From positions 496,001 to 560,000 of the forward strand of contig NZ_CP132191.1 in NCBI RefSeq assembly GCF_030718845.1: a stretch of 64,000 bases of DNA, given 5' to 3'. This DNA is from Mycoplasma seminis. GTDB lineage: Bacteria; Bacillota_I; Bacilli_A; Mycoplasmatales; Metamycoplasmataceae. The notes below the pieces were generated by a model. That model made no database searches and was not told the DNA's origin. It was given only the letters and a program-made list of their open reading frames with translations. Positions 31,735 through 43,103 of this stretch are shown here, in pieces. Each line of letters begins with the position of its first letter. Position 1 is the first letter of the stretch. Made by a program: the position numbers and the translations under genes.

Positions 31735-32300
31735 CAATAGTTGGAAAAATAGCTTCTGGTAAAACTACATTTTTAAAATCTTGTGCTTCGCTTGGATATT
31801 CAACTTTTTCTTGTGATGAATATGTAAATTATTTATATACTCAAAACAGTGATTTTATTAATAAAATTAAGCAAAATATTGGTGAATTTTTGATAAAAAA
31901 TAACCAAGTTAGCAAGGATGAAATCAAAAAATGAATTCGTCAAGATTTGACTAATTTACAACTAATAGAAAAAGAGGTTTTTTTAGAGATAAAATCGCAT
32001 TTACAACAGCATCAGTATGATTTTGTAGAAATACCAATTTTAGCTACAAAAATAGTAGATTTTTCGACTTTTTTCTCTTTAATTCTTAATATGCAAATTT
32101 CGCCTTCTCAGCATGAAAAATTGCTAAAAAATAAGGGTGTGGATAACTTTGTTTTAGAAATTTTATTAAACCAAAACGCCTATAATTGAGAGGAAAAAGA
32201 TTTTTTTAGAAATAAAAAGGTTGTGAATATCCCCTTGAATAAACGTGATAATTTAGATAAAATTAAATTATTATTACACGAGATAAAGCAAACTATGTAA
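31728..32300 (+). CDS. coaE: Dephospho-CoA kinase
   Basis: A 190-aa P-loop kinase for the last step of coenzyme A synthesis. Walker A is VGKIASGKTTF at residues 5-15, followed by the lid region beginning FSCDEYVNYLY (the Asp that binds dephospho-CoA). DFVEIPILATK is the usual VxxxPLLFE block in divergent form, and the late basic RNKKVVNIPLNKRDNLDK is atypical. TGA(Trp) codons occur twice. Overlap with the exonuclease suggests coupling. Divergence is greater than in most genes here, but P-loop and Asp are intact. Confidence 0.85.
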
Positions 32301-32344
32301 AATATAAGTACCAATATTTATTTTTAAATTTCAAGGAGCTAAAA

Positions 32345-33316
32345 ATGGACTTACAATACAGTTATTTTGCAATCGAAAAAAGTAATGAAATCACTAATGA
32401 TGATTTAGTTAATTTAAGAGAATTTTATGGTCCATTTTTAGGCTCAAATCCTATCTTTTTATATCACTATTTTTTAGATTACGTAAAAGACAGTAATTTT
32501 AAACGTTTTAATTATGATTTTGCTGCTTTAACCACCTTTTTAAACAGTGATTTAGATTCACTTTTAAAAGCTAGAAGACAACTTGAAGCTTGTGGTTTAA
32601 TTAATTCATATGCTGATCATGAAAGAAAAATAATGATCTTTTCATTGCAAAAACCACTTAATGCTTTCGGATTTAAACAAAACCAATTGCTTTCAGATTT
32701 ATTACGTAATCACATCGGTGAAGAAAACTATAAACACATGATAATTTCAAAAACACGTCCTTCAACTTATAAAGAAACTTACAATGTTGAAGACGTTTCT
32801 ACTGATTTCTTCTCAGAATTCAATCACACAATTTCTGCACAAGTTAATAATACTTTTGTTGAAGATGTGATTAGAATTGGTAAAAGCAGAAAAAGTTCAA
32901 TTCAAAACCAAAGATTTGATTTTGCAACTGCAACTAAACTTGAAATTGGTAAAATTAAATATCCAAATGAATATGAAGCTATTTTAAAATTAACTTCAAT
33001 TCAATTTGCAGAACAATTAATTAATTCAGAACTTGATCAAAACACTTATGCAACTATTTCACAATGACAAGGCAAATTAAAAGATGATAAAGTGCTTAAT
33101 TTAATTTTATTCCTTTCATTCTATCACTCAAAAAGAAATGATGGAAGACCTATTAAAGAATGATTAAAACATTCAGGAAGCATGATTAATGAAGTTATTC
33201 AAATGAATTTAACTGATTTTGAAATGGTTGAAAATTACTTTGATGGTAAATTAAAAAACACTTATGATTTAAAAGTGTTCCAAAAGAAAGAAATATTAAA
33301 AGCAGCTTTAAAATAA
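32345..33316 (+). CDS. dnaB: DnaB-like replication initiation protein (DnaD/DnaB family of Firmicutes)
   Basis: A 323-aa protein. The N-terminal winged-helix part (YSYFAIEKSNEITNDDLVNLREFYGPFLGSN) and the C-terminal helical part (PIKEWLKHSGSMINEVIQMNL) resemble Bacillus DnaB/DnaD, which help load the replicative helicase at origins; it is not the E. coli DnaB helicase. It is followed 9 nt later by a dnaI-like gene, the same order as dnaB-dnaI in Bacillus, which strongly supports both calls. SD AAGGAG. Confidence 0.82.
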
Positions 33317-33325
33317 GGAGGCACA

Positions 33326-34213
33326 ATGAGCTCAAAAGCTTCATTTAACTCACTACTTAGTCAAAACATTAGTAAAGAATCTTTAATTGCTCAAATTAAA
33401 CAAGAACCTTTACTAGCTAAAGTTTTCAAAAAATTAAAAGTCTCAGATTTTGAAATCTGGGATTACTTTAATTTTTTTATAGATTATAAAAACCAATTGC
33501 AAAATCCAGATGCTTCACCTTATTTATATCAATTTTCTAGAGATGAAAATAATAAGTTACTAATCACCAAAAGCATTGCACATAATGCTAAAGGTGATAA
33601 ATATCGTATGTTAAATAATATAATATTGCAACATATTTCTGAACCTTTTTACTCAGAAAATTTAAATGATTTAGATATTGATGATAATTTATATTATGAT
33701 TTAGCCGGTATTAAAATTGAAATTTTATTAGCACTGCAAAAGAAAGATTTTAATCCTTTATATGGAGTTTATTTCCATGGACCAGCAAATAGTTATCGGG
33801 TAAAATACCTTTCAGCTTTAGCTAATACTTTTGCTTTAAACGATGTAGCAGTGACATACATGGATTTAAATCAATTAGATGAATGAGTTAAAAATTTAAT
33901 TGGTAATTCTGAAGATATTAATTATTTAATTAATGAGCTTTCAAATGTTCCAGTGCTGATTTTAGATGAAATTGGGCTTAAAAAATATACTGAATGATTT
34001 TTAGAATCAGTTTTATTAAAAATACTACAAAATAGAGCTCAAAATAATTTATTAACTTATTTTGGTTCATATTTTCCACTAAATGAATTAGCTAAACATT
34101 TTGCTACCAGCAAAAAAGCCAATAATGTAACTGTTGTTTCAAAACCATTAATAGATAAATTAATTCACTTAATAATTCAATTAACTAAAGTAGAAACTTT
34201 TATAGGAGTATAA
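33326..34213 (+). CDS. dnaI: DnaI-like helicase loader with degenerate P-loop
   Basis: A 295-aa AAA+-like protein following dnaB. Walker B is intact (VPVLILDEIGLKKY near 208-220). At the Walker A position, after PLYGVYFHG near 145-152, the sequence reads PANSYRVKYL instead of GxGKT, so the nucleotide-binding lysine and threonine are missing. The N-terminal 120 residues resemble the DnaI helicase-interaction region only weakly. SD AGGAGG at the dnaB stop. It probably helps place the replicative helicase, but ATP binding is doubtful. One TGG is used. Confidence 0.75.
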
Positions 34214-34214
34214 C

Positions 34215-35060
34215 ATGGAAAAATTAAAGATTATTTTAGCAGGAACACCAGTATTTTCAGTTCCCATTTTTGAAGAAGTGATTCAAAACTTTGATGTAAT
34301 TGCAATTATTTCTCAACCAGATAAACCAGCTAATCGAGGATATAAACTTGAACCTACACCCGCTAAACTTTTGGGTGAAAAATATGGTATCAAAGTTTAT
34401 CAACCCAATAAAATTAGTGAAATTTATGATGAGTTAGCTCAGATTGATTTTGATATTTTACTCACTTGTGCTTTTGGGCAAATTATTCCGCAAAAAGTAC
34501 TGGATTTACCTAAAAAAGCTGCTTTAAATATTCATGGTAGTTTACTACCTAAATATAGAGGTGCAGCTCCAATTCAATATGCTATTTGAAACGGAGATAA
34601 TATCACAGGTATTTCACTTATGTATATGGTAAAAGCTATGGATGCTGGAGATGTAATTACTACAGTAAGCACACCTATTTTAGATAGTGACACAAGTGAT
34701 AGTATGTTTGAAAAAATCTCTCTTTTAGCTAAAGAAAATATTACTGAATGATTAAATAATTTTGCTGCTGGTAAATACACCCCAACACCTCAAGATGAAA
34801 CTTTAGTAACTATGTCGCCTAAGCTTAATAAGGAAGATGCTTTATTAAAACCTGAAGAAAGTCTAAATGAAGCATTTAATAAAATTAGAGCTTTTAGTTC
34901 AAATCCAGGAGCTTATTATATTTTACAAGGCAAAAGAGTTAAGATTTATTATGCTTCAAAAACCAAAATTCCAGCCGGTTTAAAATTACAATTTGCTGAT
35001 GGAATTTTATATGCAACCGATTATCAATTCGAAACTAAAAAAAGAGTAAAAGTCGCTTAA
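34215..35060 (+). CDS. fmt: Methionyl-tRNA formyltransferase
   Basis: A 281-aa enzyme that formylates initiator Met-tRNA using 10-formyl-THF. Formyltransferase signatures are LTCAFGQIIPQKVLDLPK, LNIHGSLLPKYRGAAPIQYAI (catalytic Asn-His region) near 103-123, and YMVKAMDAGDVI near 138. The C-terminal Fmt_C domain (SNPGAYYILQGKRVKIYYA) is present but shorter than in E. coli (315 aa total). It starts 1 nt after the dnaI stop (TAACATG) with AGGAG upstream. Last gene of the block, followed by a terminator. Confidence 0.93.
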
Positions 35061-35073
35061 TTTTAGCTGAAAC

Positions 35074-35098
35074 ATCTCCAAAAATAATGGAGATTTTT
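35074..35098 (+). terminator. Terminator of the dnaE-fmt block
   Basis: ATCTCC-AAAAATAAT-GGAGAT followed by TTTTCTTTTC. Confidence 0.75.
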
Positions 35099-35133
35099 CT
35101 TTTCTTTTATATTTAAATATAAAAGAAAAGCTT

Positions 35134-35139
35134 TATAAT
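35134..35139 (+). promoter_or_regulatory. -10 box of yhcH
   Basis: TATAAT just after the palindrome CTTTTATATTTAAATATAAAAG (35104-35125), which could be an operator; the ATG follows after AGGAGGT. Confidence 0.5.
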
Positions 35140-35167
35140 TTACACATAAACAAATTAGGAGGTTAAA

Positions 35168-35629
35168 ATGATATTTGACAAACTTGAAAATATCAAAAAG
35201 TATAACTTTAAAAATGATGTTTTACAAAATGCTCTTGAGCTCGCACTCAAAGGCAATATGGAAGAATGCTCACATGGAGTTCATCAATTTTCTGATGATA
35301 TAAAGCTTGTTAAACGGAATTTTAGCCCTCTTTATCAAGAAAATTATGGTGAAATGCATGATTACACCATTGATATTCATGTCTTTTATCAAGATGATGA
35401 AATTATTTATTTTGACCCAGAGCCAAAATACACTCAAAGTGATATTTTAGACATTAATAAAGAAAACGATGTTTTCTATATTAAGGCTTCACAGTATCAA
35501 AATAAAGTTAGATTAACTAAAGGAACATTTGCGCTCTTTTTCCCAGGTGAATTACACAAAATTACTTTTGCAAATGAATCTTTAGAAAGTAAAGATAAAA
35601 TAATAATTAAAGTTAAATACCAAGATTAA
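35168..35629 (+). CDS. YhcH/YjgK/YiaL family protein (NanQ-like)
   Basis: A 153-aa cupin-fold protein. Family features are HDYTIDIHVFYQDDEIIYF and ALFFPGELHKI near 130, the conserved FxPGExHxP with metal-binding His. Relatives act in sialic acid or other sugar catabolism (anomerase NanQ, YiaL). No sugar genes neighbour it here, so the substrate is unknown. SD AGGAGG; own promoter, and asnS follows 13 nt after its stop with TTAGGAGAATT. Confidence 0.85.
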   Translation: MIFDKLENIKKYNFKNDVLQNALELALKGNMEECSHGVHQFSDDIKLVKRNFSPLYQENYGEMHDYTIDIHVFYQDDEIIYFDPEPKYTQSDILDINKENDVFYIKASQYQNKVRLTKGTFALFFPGELHKITFANESLESKDKIIIKVKYQD

Positions 35630-35642
35630 ATTTAGGAGAATT

Positions 35643-37001
35643 ATGCACTCAATTAAAAAAATAATCCTTAAACCAGGATTTTATGACACATGAACAGATG
35701 TAACTGTTGAAGGGTGAGTTTCAAGTAACAGAGGAAACAAGAAAATTCGTTTTATAGAAGTAAATGATGGTTCAACAATTAAAAACCTTCAAGTAGTTTT
35801 CAAAGGAGAAAACTTCGACTTCAATATTTTAGATAGTTTAAAACCAGGAAGCGCTATTGTAGTTAAAGGAAGCTTACATGCTACACCGGATGCACCTCAA
35901 CCAATTGAAATGATTGCTACACAACTTGTTGGATATAAAAAAGTGGATGAAGATTATCCAATTCAATCACAAGAAATGAATTTAGAAACATTACGTGAAA
36001 TTCCACACCTTAGACATAGAACTAACCTTCTTAGAGCTATTATGCTTATTCGTTCAACATTAGCTCAAGAAATTCATAAATACTTTATTGCTAAAGATTT
36101 TTACCTTATGGCTAGCCCTATAATCACAAGTAATGATGGAGAAGGAGCTGGAGAAACATTTTTAGTTTCAGATAATGAATCACAAGACCCATTTTTTGGA
36201 AAAGCTAAAAAAGCTACTTTAGGAGTTACTGGACAACTTCATGGTGAATCTTATGCAGTTGGAATGAAGAAGATTTATACTTTTGCACCAACATTTAGAG
36301 CTGAAAAATCAAACACCAAAAGACATTTAGCTGAATTCTGAATGATTGAACCAGAAGTTGCATTTTATGATTTACTTCAAACAATTGAACTTGCTGATGA
36401 TATGCTTAAAGTAGTTATTAGAAACACTATGGCTAAAAATAGAATGGAGCTTGAATATTTAGATTCAATTTCAAACAATGGATTAATTGATAGATTAAAC
36501 CACTTTGTTGAAACTCCACTTAAAGTAGTTGATTATGCTGATGCAATTGAAGAACTTAAAAAAGTTAGAGATATCTTTGAAAACAAAGATATTGAATTTG
36601 GACTTGATTTAGGTTCAGAACATGAAAGATACTTAACTGAAAAAGTTTATAATGCTCCTGTGGCTATTATTAACTTCCCTAAAGATTTCAAAGCATTTTA
36701 TATGAAACAAAATGATGATGGAAGAACTGTAGCTGCTTTTGACTTACTAGTTCCCGGAGTTGGAGAACTTGTTGGGGGATCTCAACGTGAATCTGATTAC
36801 GATAAACTTTTAACTAGAGTTAGAGAACTTGGAATTGATGAAAAAGATTTAGAATGATACCTAAACTTACGTAGATACGGTCACATGCTTACTTCAGGAT
36901 TTGGACTTGGATTTGAAAGACTTGTTATGTATGTAACAGGAACAGAAAACATTAGAGAAGCTATTCCATACCCAAGAACAACTGGAAGCATTAAAATGTA
37001 A
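35643..37001 (+). CDS. asnS: Asparaginyl-tRNA synthetase
   Basis: A 452-aa class IIb synthetase that charges tRNA-Asn. The N-terminal OB fold binds the anticodon ([24 protein letters not shown]). Motif 2 is [25 protein letters not shown] near 217-240 and motif 3 is [15 protein letters not shown] near 423-437. The AsnS-specific [13 protein letters not shown] region is present. Length is standard. TGA(Trp) codons occur in the N-terminus and motif 2. Followed by a terminator. Confidence 0.95.
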
Positions 37002-37006
37002 TAATT

Positions 37007-37025
37007 ACTCGCCTAGCGAGTTTTT
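37007..37025 (+). terminator. Terminator of asnS
   Basis: ACTCGC-CTA-GCGAGT followed by TTTTATTTG. Confidence 0.85.
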
Positions 37026-37035
37026 ATTTGCAAAT

Positions 37036-37059
37036 AAAAAACCAAAGATTCCTCTTTGG
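37036..37059 (-). terminator. Terminator of rpsT
   Basis: On the minus strand CCAAAGA-GGAA... TCTTTGG followed by TTTTTTATTTG, facing the asnS terminator. Confidence 0.8.
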
Positions 37060-37096
37060 CTCTAATTTGCATTAGATTAGTTAACTAATTAAATGA

Positions 37097-37357
37097 CTAT
37101 TTGTTTTTGTTTACAAATTCATCTAATCTAGAGTGTTTTCTTGCACCTTTATTTGCATGGAATACACCTTTAGAAACTGCTTTAGCGATTGTTTTGTGAG
37201 CAAAAGCTACTAATTCGTTAGCTTTAGGATCTTTAGCAATCACAGCTTCTCTAGCTTTACGTACAGCTGTTTTAACACGAGATTTCATAGCTGCGTTTTT
37301 TTGACGAGCTTGTTCCATCTTAGCTATACTTTTAACTTTTGACTTAATGTTAGCCAT
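37097..37357 (-). CDS. rpsT: Small ribosomal subunit protein bS20
   Basis: An 86-aa basic helical protein binding the 5' domain of 16S rRNA. N-terminus MANIKSKVKSIAKMEQARQKNAAMKSRVKTAVRK is typical S20, and the ending GVFHANKGARKHSRLDEFV matches GxIHKNKAARKKSRL. Preceded by GGGGGA at the SD position. Single gene with its own terminator. Confidence 0.95.
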   Translation of the reverse strand: MANIKSKVKSIAKMEQARQKNAAMKSRVKTAVRKAREAVIAKDPKANELVAFAHKTIAKAVSKGVFHANKGARKHSRLDEFVNKNK

Positions 37358-37536
37358 TATGTCCCCCTTTTTCTAATATTTTAATTTATTGAAAAATCAA
37401 ATATATTATATATTGATTTTTAAAAATACATAATTGTGTTTAAGGCTTAAATATAGAGGTTTTAAATACTTTTCTATTTTTTATACTTTGTTATTATTAC
37501 ATACAACATAGTAGCAATACGGTATAATAAATTCAA

Positions 37537-38754
<1,218 letters not shown>

Positions 38755-38767
<13 letters not shown>

Positions 38768-39987
38768 AAATTTTTAAAATTCCATTTTGCACTAGAAATC
38801 ATAAATCAAGTAAAAATACAAAAGCTATAAAATGTAAATTTAATTTATACATAGCTTTTGATACAAAATTAGGTTACATAAAAACATGATATTTAAACTT
38901 TACAGAATGTCAAATTGATAAAATGAATACAAAACAGCATCTTGATGCTGATGCAGGTCTGATAAATGCTAAACCACCTAGAAATTTTAAAATTAGAAAA
39001 AAACTATTTGAATAATTAAATCTTGATTTTATTGAAAGATATTCAAATAATCAACATGATATTATTCAATTAAACATAGAACAACTTTATATTTTAAATA
39101 ATTTTATAAACATAAAATATTTTCAAGAACATAATGGAAATTTAAAAGAATTGATATATCAATTAAAAGGAAGCAATGTCCAAGGTTCTTTATCTAATCC
39201 AGAAGGTTCAGAATTAATTTTAGATAAAGAAGCCTCAGGCTGATTTAAGGTTATTTACAATCTTCCTTTAATTCTTGATTCATTAAATTTAGAAGACTAT
39301 TTTGTATCTCAGAATTTAAATAACTTCTTAAGTCACTTCAGCAAAACAGTTGATGATATTAAATCTTTTAATGAATTTGATAGCCTTCTCAATAAAGAAT
39401 TTAAGGATCTTTATTATGTGTTAAACCAATATGAAAATAAGGATGTTAACAGTAAAACAAAAAAAGATCTCAAAAAAGCCATAGAAGATGCTAAGAAAAA
39501 CTTAAATAATGAATTCAGCATAATAAACAAAGTAAAAAATGAAGCTAAAAAACTAAGAAATAAATATGTAAAAAATATAAATACATCAAATAAAAAGATA
39601 TTTAATATCAATTACAAAACACAAAAAGCTCACATTTATAATGTTGAATGAATAAAAGAAGATGCCGTTGAATTTTGAAAAAACAATAATGAAAAAATTG
39701 CACATAAAACAATAGGTAAAAAAATCCAAAAAATATTAAATGAAATAGCAGATGAATTTAATTATTTAAACTTAGAATCTAATATACATGCTAGCTTTGA
39801 TAATTATGAATTCACATATGATGAAAATGGTGTGATTCATAAATTAAAAGATGATTTCATCAAGAATATACGAGAAGAAATTATAAACTCATACCGTCAG
39901 ATCCCTAAAGAAAATCTAACGAAAAAAATGAAATATTATATAAACAAAAGAAATAAACATTTATCATCATTAAATAATGATAATTAA
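38755..39987 (+). pseudogene. Probable restriction endonuclease partner, with internal nonsense codon
   Basis: The frame starts MSQVEIFKIPFCTRNHKSS inside the end of the methyltransferase with AAGGAG upstream. After 86 codons a TAA occurs (39013-39015), and the same frame then remains open for 324 more codons to 39987. Its sequence (for example GSLSNPEGSELILDKEASGWFKV, then a Lys-rich coiled-coil-like stretch at 39440-39560) does not match a restriction family I can name. Position, overlap with a C5 methyltransferase and size make a type II endonuclease the best guess. A continuous same-frame product suggests a recent point mutation. Two separate small proteins is the alternative. Confidence 0.6.
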
Positions 39988-40095
39988 AATAAATTCATTT
40001 TTATCTCAAAATTAGGCTTAAAAATTATTACATTAGACCATAATATAGTTTTTTATATGATAAAATAATTATGTAAAAACAAGAAAAGGAGAAGT

Positions 40096-40257
40096 ATGGA
40101 CACACAAGCAGTTACAACTTCAAATAGAGTTTATAAGAAGCCTATTTCTATAACCCTTACACCATTAGCATTAGCTAAACTCGATCAAATTATCGAGGAA
40201 AAAGGTGGAGTATTAAATCGTTCACAAGCAATAGAACTTTTAATTAGAGGATATTAA
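40096..40257 (+). CDS. Small ribbon-helix-helix (CopG-like) protein, possible antitoxin
   Basis: A 53-aa protein beginning MDTQAVTTSNRVYKKP. The part PISITLTPLALAKLDQIIEE followed by LNRSQAIELLIRGY has the pattern of an RHH DNA-binding domain: a beta strand with alternating residues, helix A, a turn with NRS, then helix B. SD AAGGAGAAG. It is the first gene of a three-gene set with spacings of 7 and 8 nt. RHH antitoxins repress their own operon; here an AT-rich region with TATGATAAAAT precedes it. Too short to have been noticed by length-based gene finders. Confidence 0.65.
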   Translation: MDTQAVTTSNRVYKKPISITLTPLALAKLDQIIEEKGGVLNRSQAIELLIRGY

Positions 40258-40264
40258 TTATATT

Positions 40265-40975
40265 ATGGATAATGTAAAACAATACGTTATCTGAACACTT
40301 CAAAATGAAAACATAGAGTCACTTTTTAATTTATATACAATCAAATTTAACCCAAATAATTTTTTAAAAATAACCAATAATTTTGACACCGAAAAATCTA
40401 TTTTATTTACTAATACCAAATCAAATCAATCTTTTAAATTTACCTTTGAGCTTTTCGAATTTGAAGCAATTATAGAAAATATTATCCCTATTATTGTGAA
40501 TGAAGCATATAGAGTAGCTAAACAGCTTTCTGATGAACCTATTGATGAAGATATTGAAACAGTTGATAAAGTTGAAAAACTAATAGAGTTAAGAATCAGC
40601 AGTTTTTACTCATACATTTTGTATGATGATTCTTATAAAGACTTTTTAAAATATGATGTTATCTTTTTAACATCTTATATTATTGAAGGATTTATTAAAA
40701 GACATCTACTAACAAATGGTAACAAACGTTTAATCTATGCATTATTAAATGTTATGCTATTAATCTTTTCTTCGTTATATATAAAATGAAGTTTTCAAGA
40801 TGATAGCATTTATAAAACTGAAAAGAATTATGAAAGATTTAAATATGATAAAATCTACACTAATGAAATTATCAAATGAGTAGAATTATCACATTTAAAC
40901 GATCCTGAAAATGCTTTTAGATTAACAGAAGTTATTATTGATTTTATTTTCAACAATTGTTTATTAAAATTTTAA
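40265..40975 (+). CDS. Doc/Fic-like protein, possible toxin
   Basis: A 236-aa protein. A helical core ends with IIEGFIKRHLLTNGNKRLIYALLNVML; residues 147-155 (HLLTNGNKR) match the Fic/Doc active-site loop HxFx(D/N)xNKR, where His deprotonates the target hydroxyl and N-K-R bind the phosphates. The Phe is Leu and the acidic residue is Asn. The NKR form is characteristic of Doc, which phosphorylates EF-Tu. The 110-residue N-terminus before it is not part of P1 Doc (126 aa) and is unknown. It lies 7 nt after the RHH gene. The motif is convincing but short, so the call needs a profile search. Confidence 0.55.
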
Positions 40976-40983
40976 GGAGATAT

Positions 40984-41124
40984 ATGAAAAATAAAAAAGA
41001 CAATATCAAATACGGTGATATCAATAAATTTGCTGAACAAGCTCGACAAGCAATTATTGATTGACACAACAGTCCTGCATATGAACTAACTAAAAAAGTT
41101 ATTCAAAACTTAGCAGACGAATAG
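40984..41124 (+). CDS. 46-aa protein of the RHH-Doc-like module
   Basis: Starts MKNKKDNIKYGDINKFAEQ with AAGGAGATAT in front and 8 nt after the Doc-like gene. Charged and helical, with one TGA(Trp); no known domain. The good SD and tight spacing support it as a gene. It could be a second antitoxin or an unrelated small protein. Confidence 0.5.
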
Positions 41125-41128
41125 AAAA

Positions 41129-41167
41129 AATGTATAGCCCATTTTTATAGTGAGCTATACATTTTTT
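41129..41167. terminator. Bidirectional terminator between the Doc-like module and the ABC exporter
   Basis: AATGTATAGC ... GCTATACATT arms with a T run on the plus strand and a T run on the minus strand. It overlaps the stop of the exporter gene. Confidence 0.8.
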
Positions 41168-43103
41168 AATTATTATTTGAAGCATTCTGTCAAAGCTGTC
41201 AGTATGTTCCTTTATTATTTAACAATTCATTATGTGTACCAATTTCAAGTATTTTACCTTCATTTAGTACAATGATTTTATCTGCATTAATTATTGTAGA
41301 AAGTCTATGCGCAATAATAAATGAAGTACGATTTTGTACTAATTTATCCATTGCTTTTTCAACAATAATTTCTGTGTGTGTATCAATATTAGAAGTTGCT
41401 TCATCCAGTATTAATACAGGTGGGTTTTTATAACTAGCTCTAGCAATTGAAACTAGTTGTCTTTGCCCTTGTGAAAGGTTTGAACCTGAATTAACTAGTA
41501 TAGTTTCATATTTATCATTTAATTTATCAATATGACCATTTAAGTGAGCAGCTTCTGTTACATCATTCATAACAAATTCATTAATTCCATCTGAACCATA
41601 AGCAATATTATTTTTAACAGTATCACTAAAAAGCACAGTTTCTTGTAATACATATCCTAGTGATTTTCTTAATGAATCTTTTTCAATCTCAGTTAATGGG
41701 ATACCATCATATAAAATTTCACCTTCAGTAATTTCATAAAATCTTGCAAGTAAACTTGTAATAGTAGTTTTTCCAGCTCCTGTAGCACCAACTAAAGCTA
41801 CTTTTTCACCTGGATTAGCTGTGAAAGTAATATTTTTTAAGTTATATTCATCACCATATTTAAATGAAACATTTTTAAACTCAATTTTTCCTTGAAGTAA
41901 TTGATATGAAATTTCATTACCTGAAGTTATTTTTCAAGCATATTTTCCATAAAGTTCTGAAGTAGGTACTTCAACAAATTTATCTTTAGCTTTTTCAACT
42001 TTAACTAAAGTAATTTTTCCTTGATTAATTTCAGGAGCTTGGTCCATTACTTCAAACACTCTATTAGCTCCAGCAAGTGCTAAAACTACTGAGTTAGCAT
42101 TTTGTGTCATGGTGGATACTGGTCCAGCAAATGATTTAGCAAATTGAGTAAATGAAATAAATGTTCCTACTGTTAGTCCCGCACTAGCTCCAGCTGCAAG
42201 TCCATTTCCTTGCAACGCAAAATCTATAACCATAATTCCACCAAAAATAGTTACTAAAGCATAAGCTATATTGCCTAAGTTTTGTGAAACAGGTCAAATT
42301 ACACTAGCTCAAAATTCTGATTTAAAGTTAACTTTAGCTAAATCATTATTTACATTATTAAAATGTTTAATTGCATTAGCTTCTTGGTTAAATATTTTAA
42401 CAGTTTTTAATCCACCAATTATTTCTTCAGCATAACCAGTTTGTTCTCCAATTGCTTTTTGTTTCTTGATAAAAGCTTTAGAAGATTTTTTACCAATTAA
42501 AAATGAAGTTAAAAAGATTAAAACAATAACTCCTATCATAATTAAACTAAGTTGTCAATTTAACACAAGCATAATTATAATTGAGGCAAAAAGTATAATA
42601 AGTGATTGCACTATTGAAGGGAATGTTTTAGATAAAAATTGTCTAAGTGTATCAATATCAGCTGTAAGGCGAGAAATTAAATTACCTTTAGAATTATCAT
42701 CAAAATATTTAATTGGAAGTGATTGCATATGCTTATAAAGTTGTGTCCGCATATTTGTCATAGTCTTATAAGTGATATTAATCATAATTCTAGTTGCAGC
42801 AAATCCTGAAAAAATACTAATTAGGAATAAAATAACACTTCCACCAATAGTTAAGTAAAATTGATCTCATTTAAAATCACTAGGTTGCACCTGTCCATCT
42901 TGCACCGGTTGAAGGAATAATCCTACTATAATTTTCCCAATAAAGACTTGTTGATAAAGCATTCCTACTGTGGAAAGTAAAATAAGAAAAGCCACTAGCA
43001 CAAGTCATCATTTGTTATCTTTTCAAAGAATTTTTACAAGACGAGAAAAAGTCTTTTTCTTATCAGCATTAGATATTTTCTGATAATTCTTTGTATGATT
43101 CAT
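41166..43103 (-). CDS. ABC exporter half-transporter, canonical NBD (second subunit)
   Basis: A 645-aa protein with an N-terminal six-helix exporter domain (ABC_membrane, with [24 protein letters not shown]) and a C-terminal ATPase. NBD motifs: [18 protein letters not shown] (Walker A), [14 protein letters not shown] (Q-loop), [15 protein letters not shown] (signature, LSQGQ instead of LSGGQ), [12 protein letters not shown] (Walker B with catalytic Glu), IIAHRLSTI (switch His). An insertion of about 60 residues lies between TMD and NBD. The chosen ATG at 43103 overlaps the preceding exporter gene by 35 bp. It likely forms a heterodimer with that gene product; substrate unknown, drug or lipid export in relatives. 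Confidence 0.9.
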
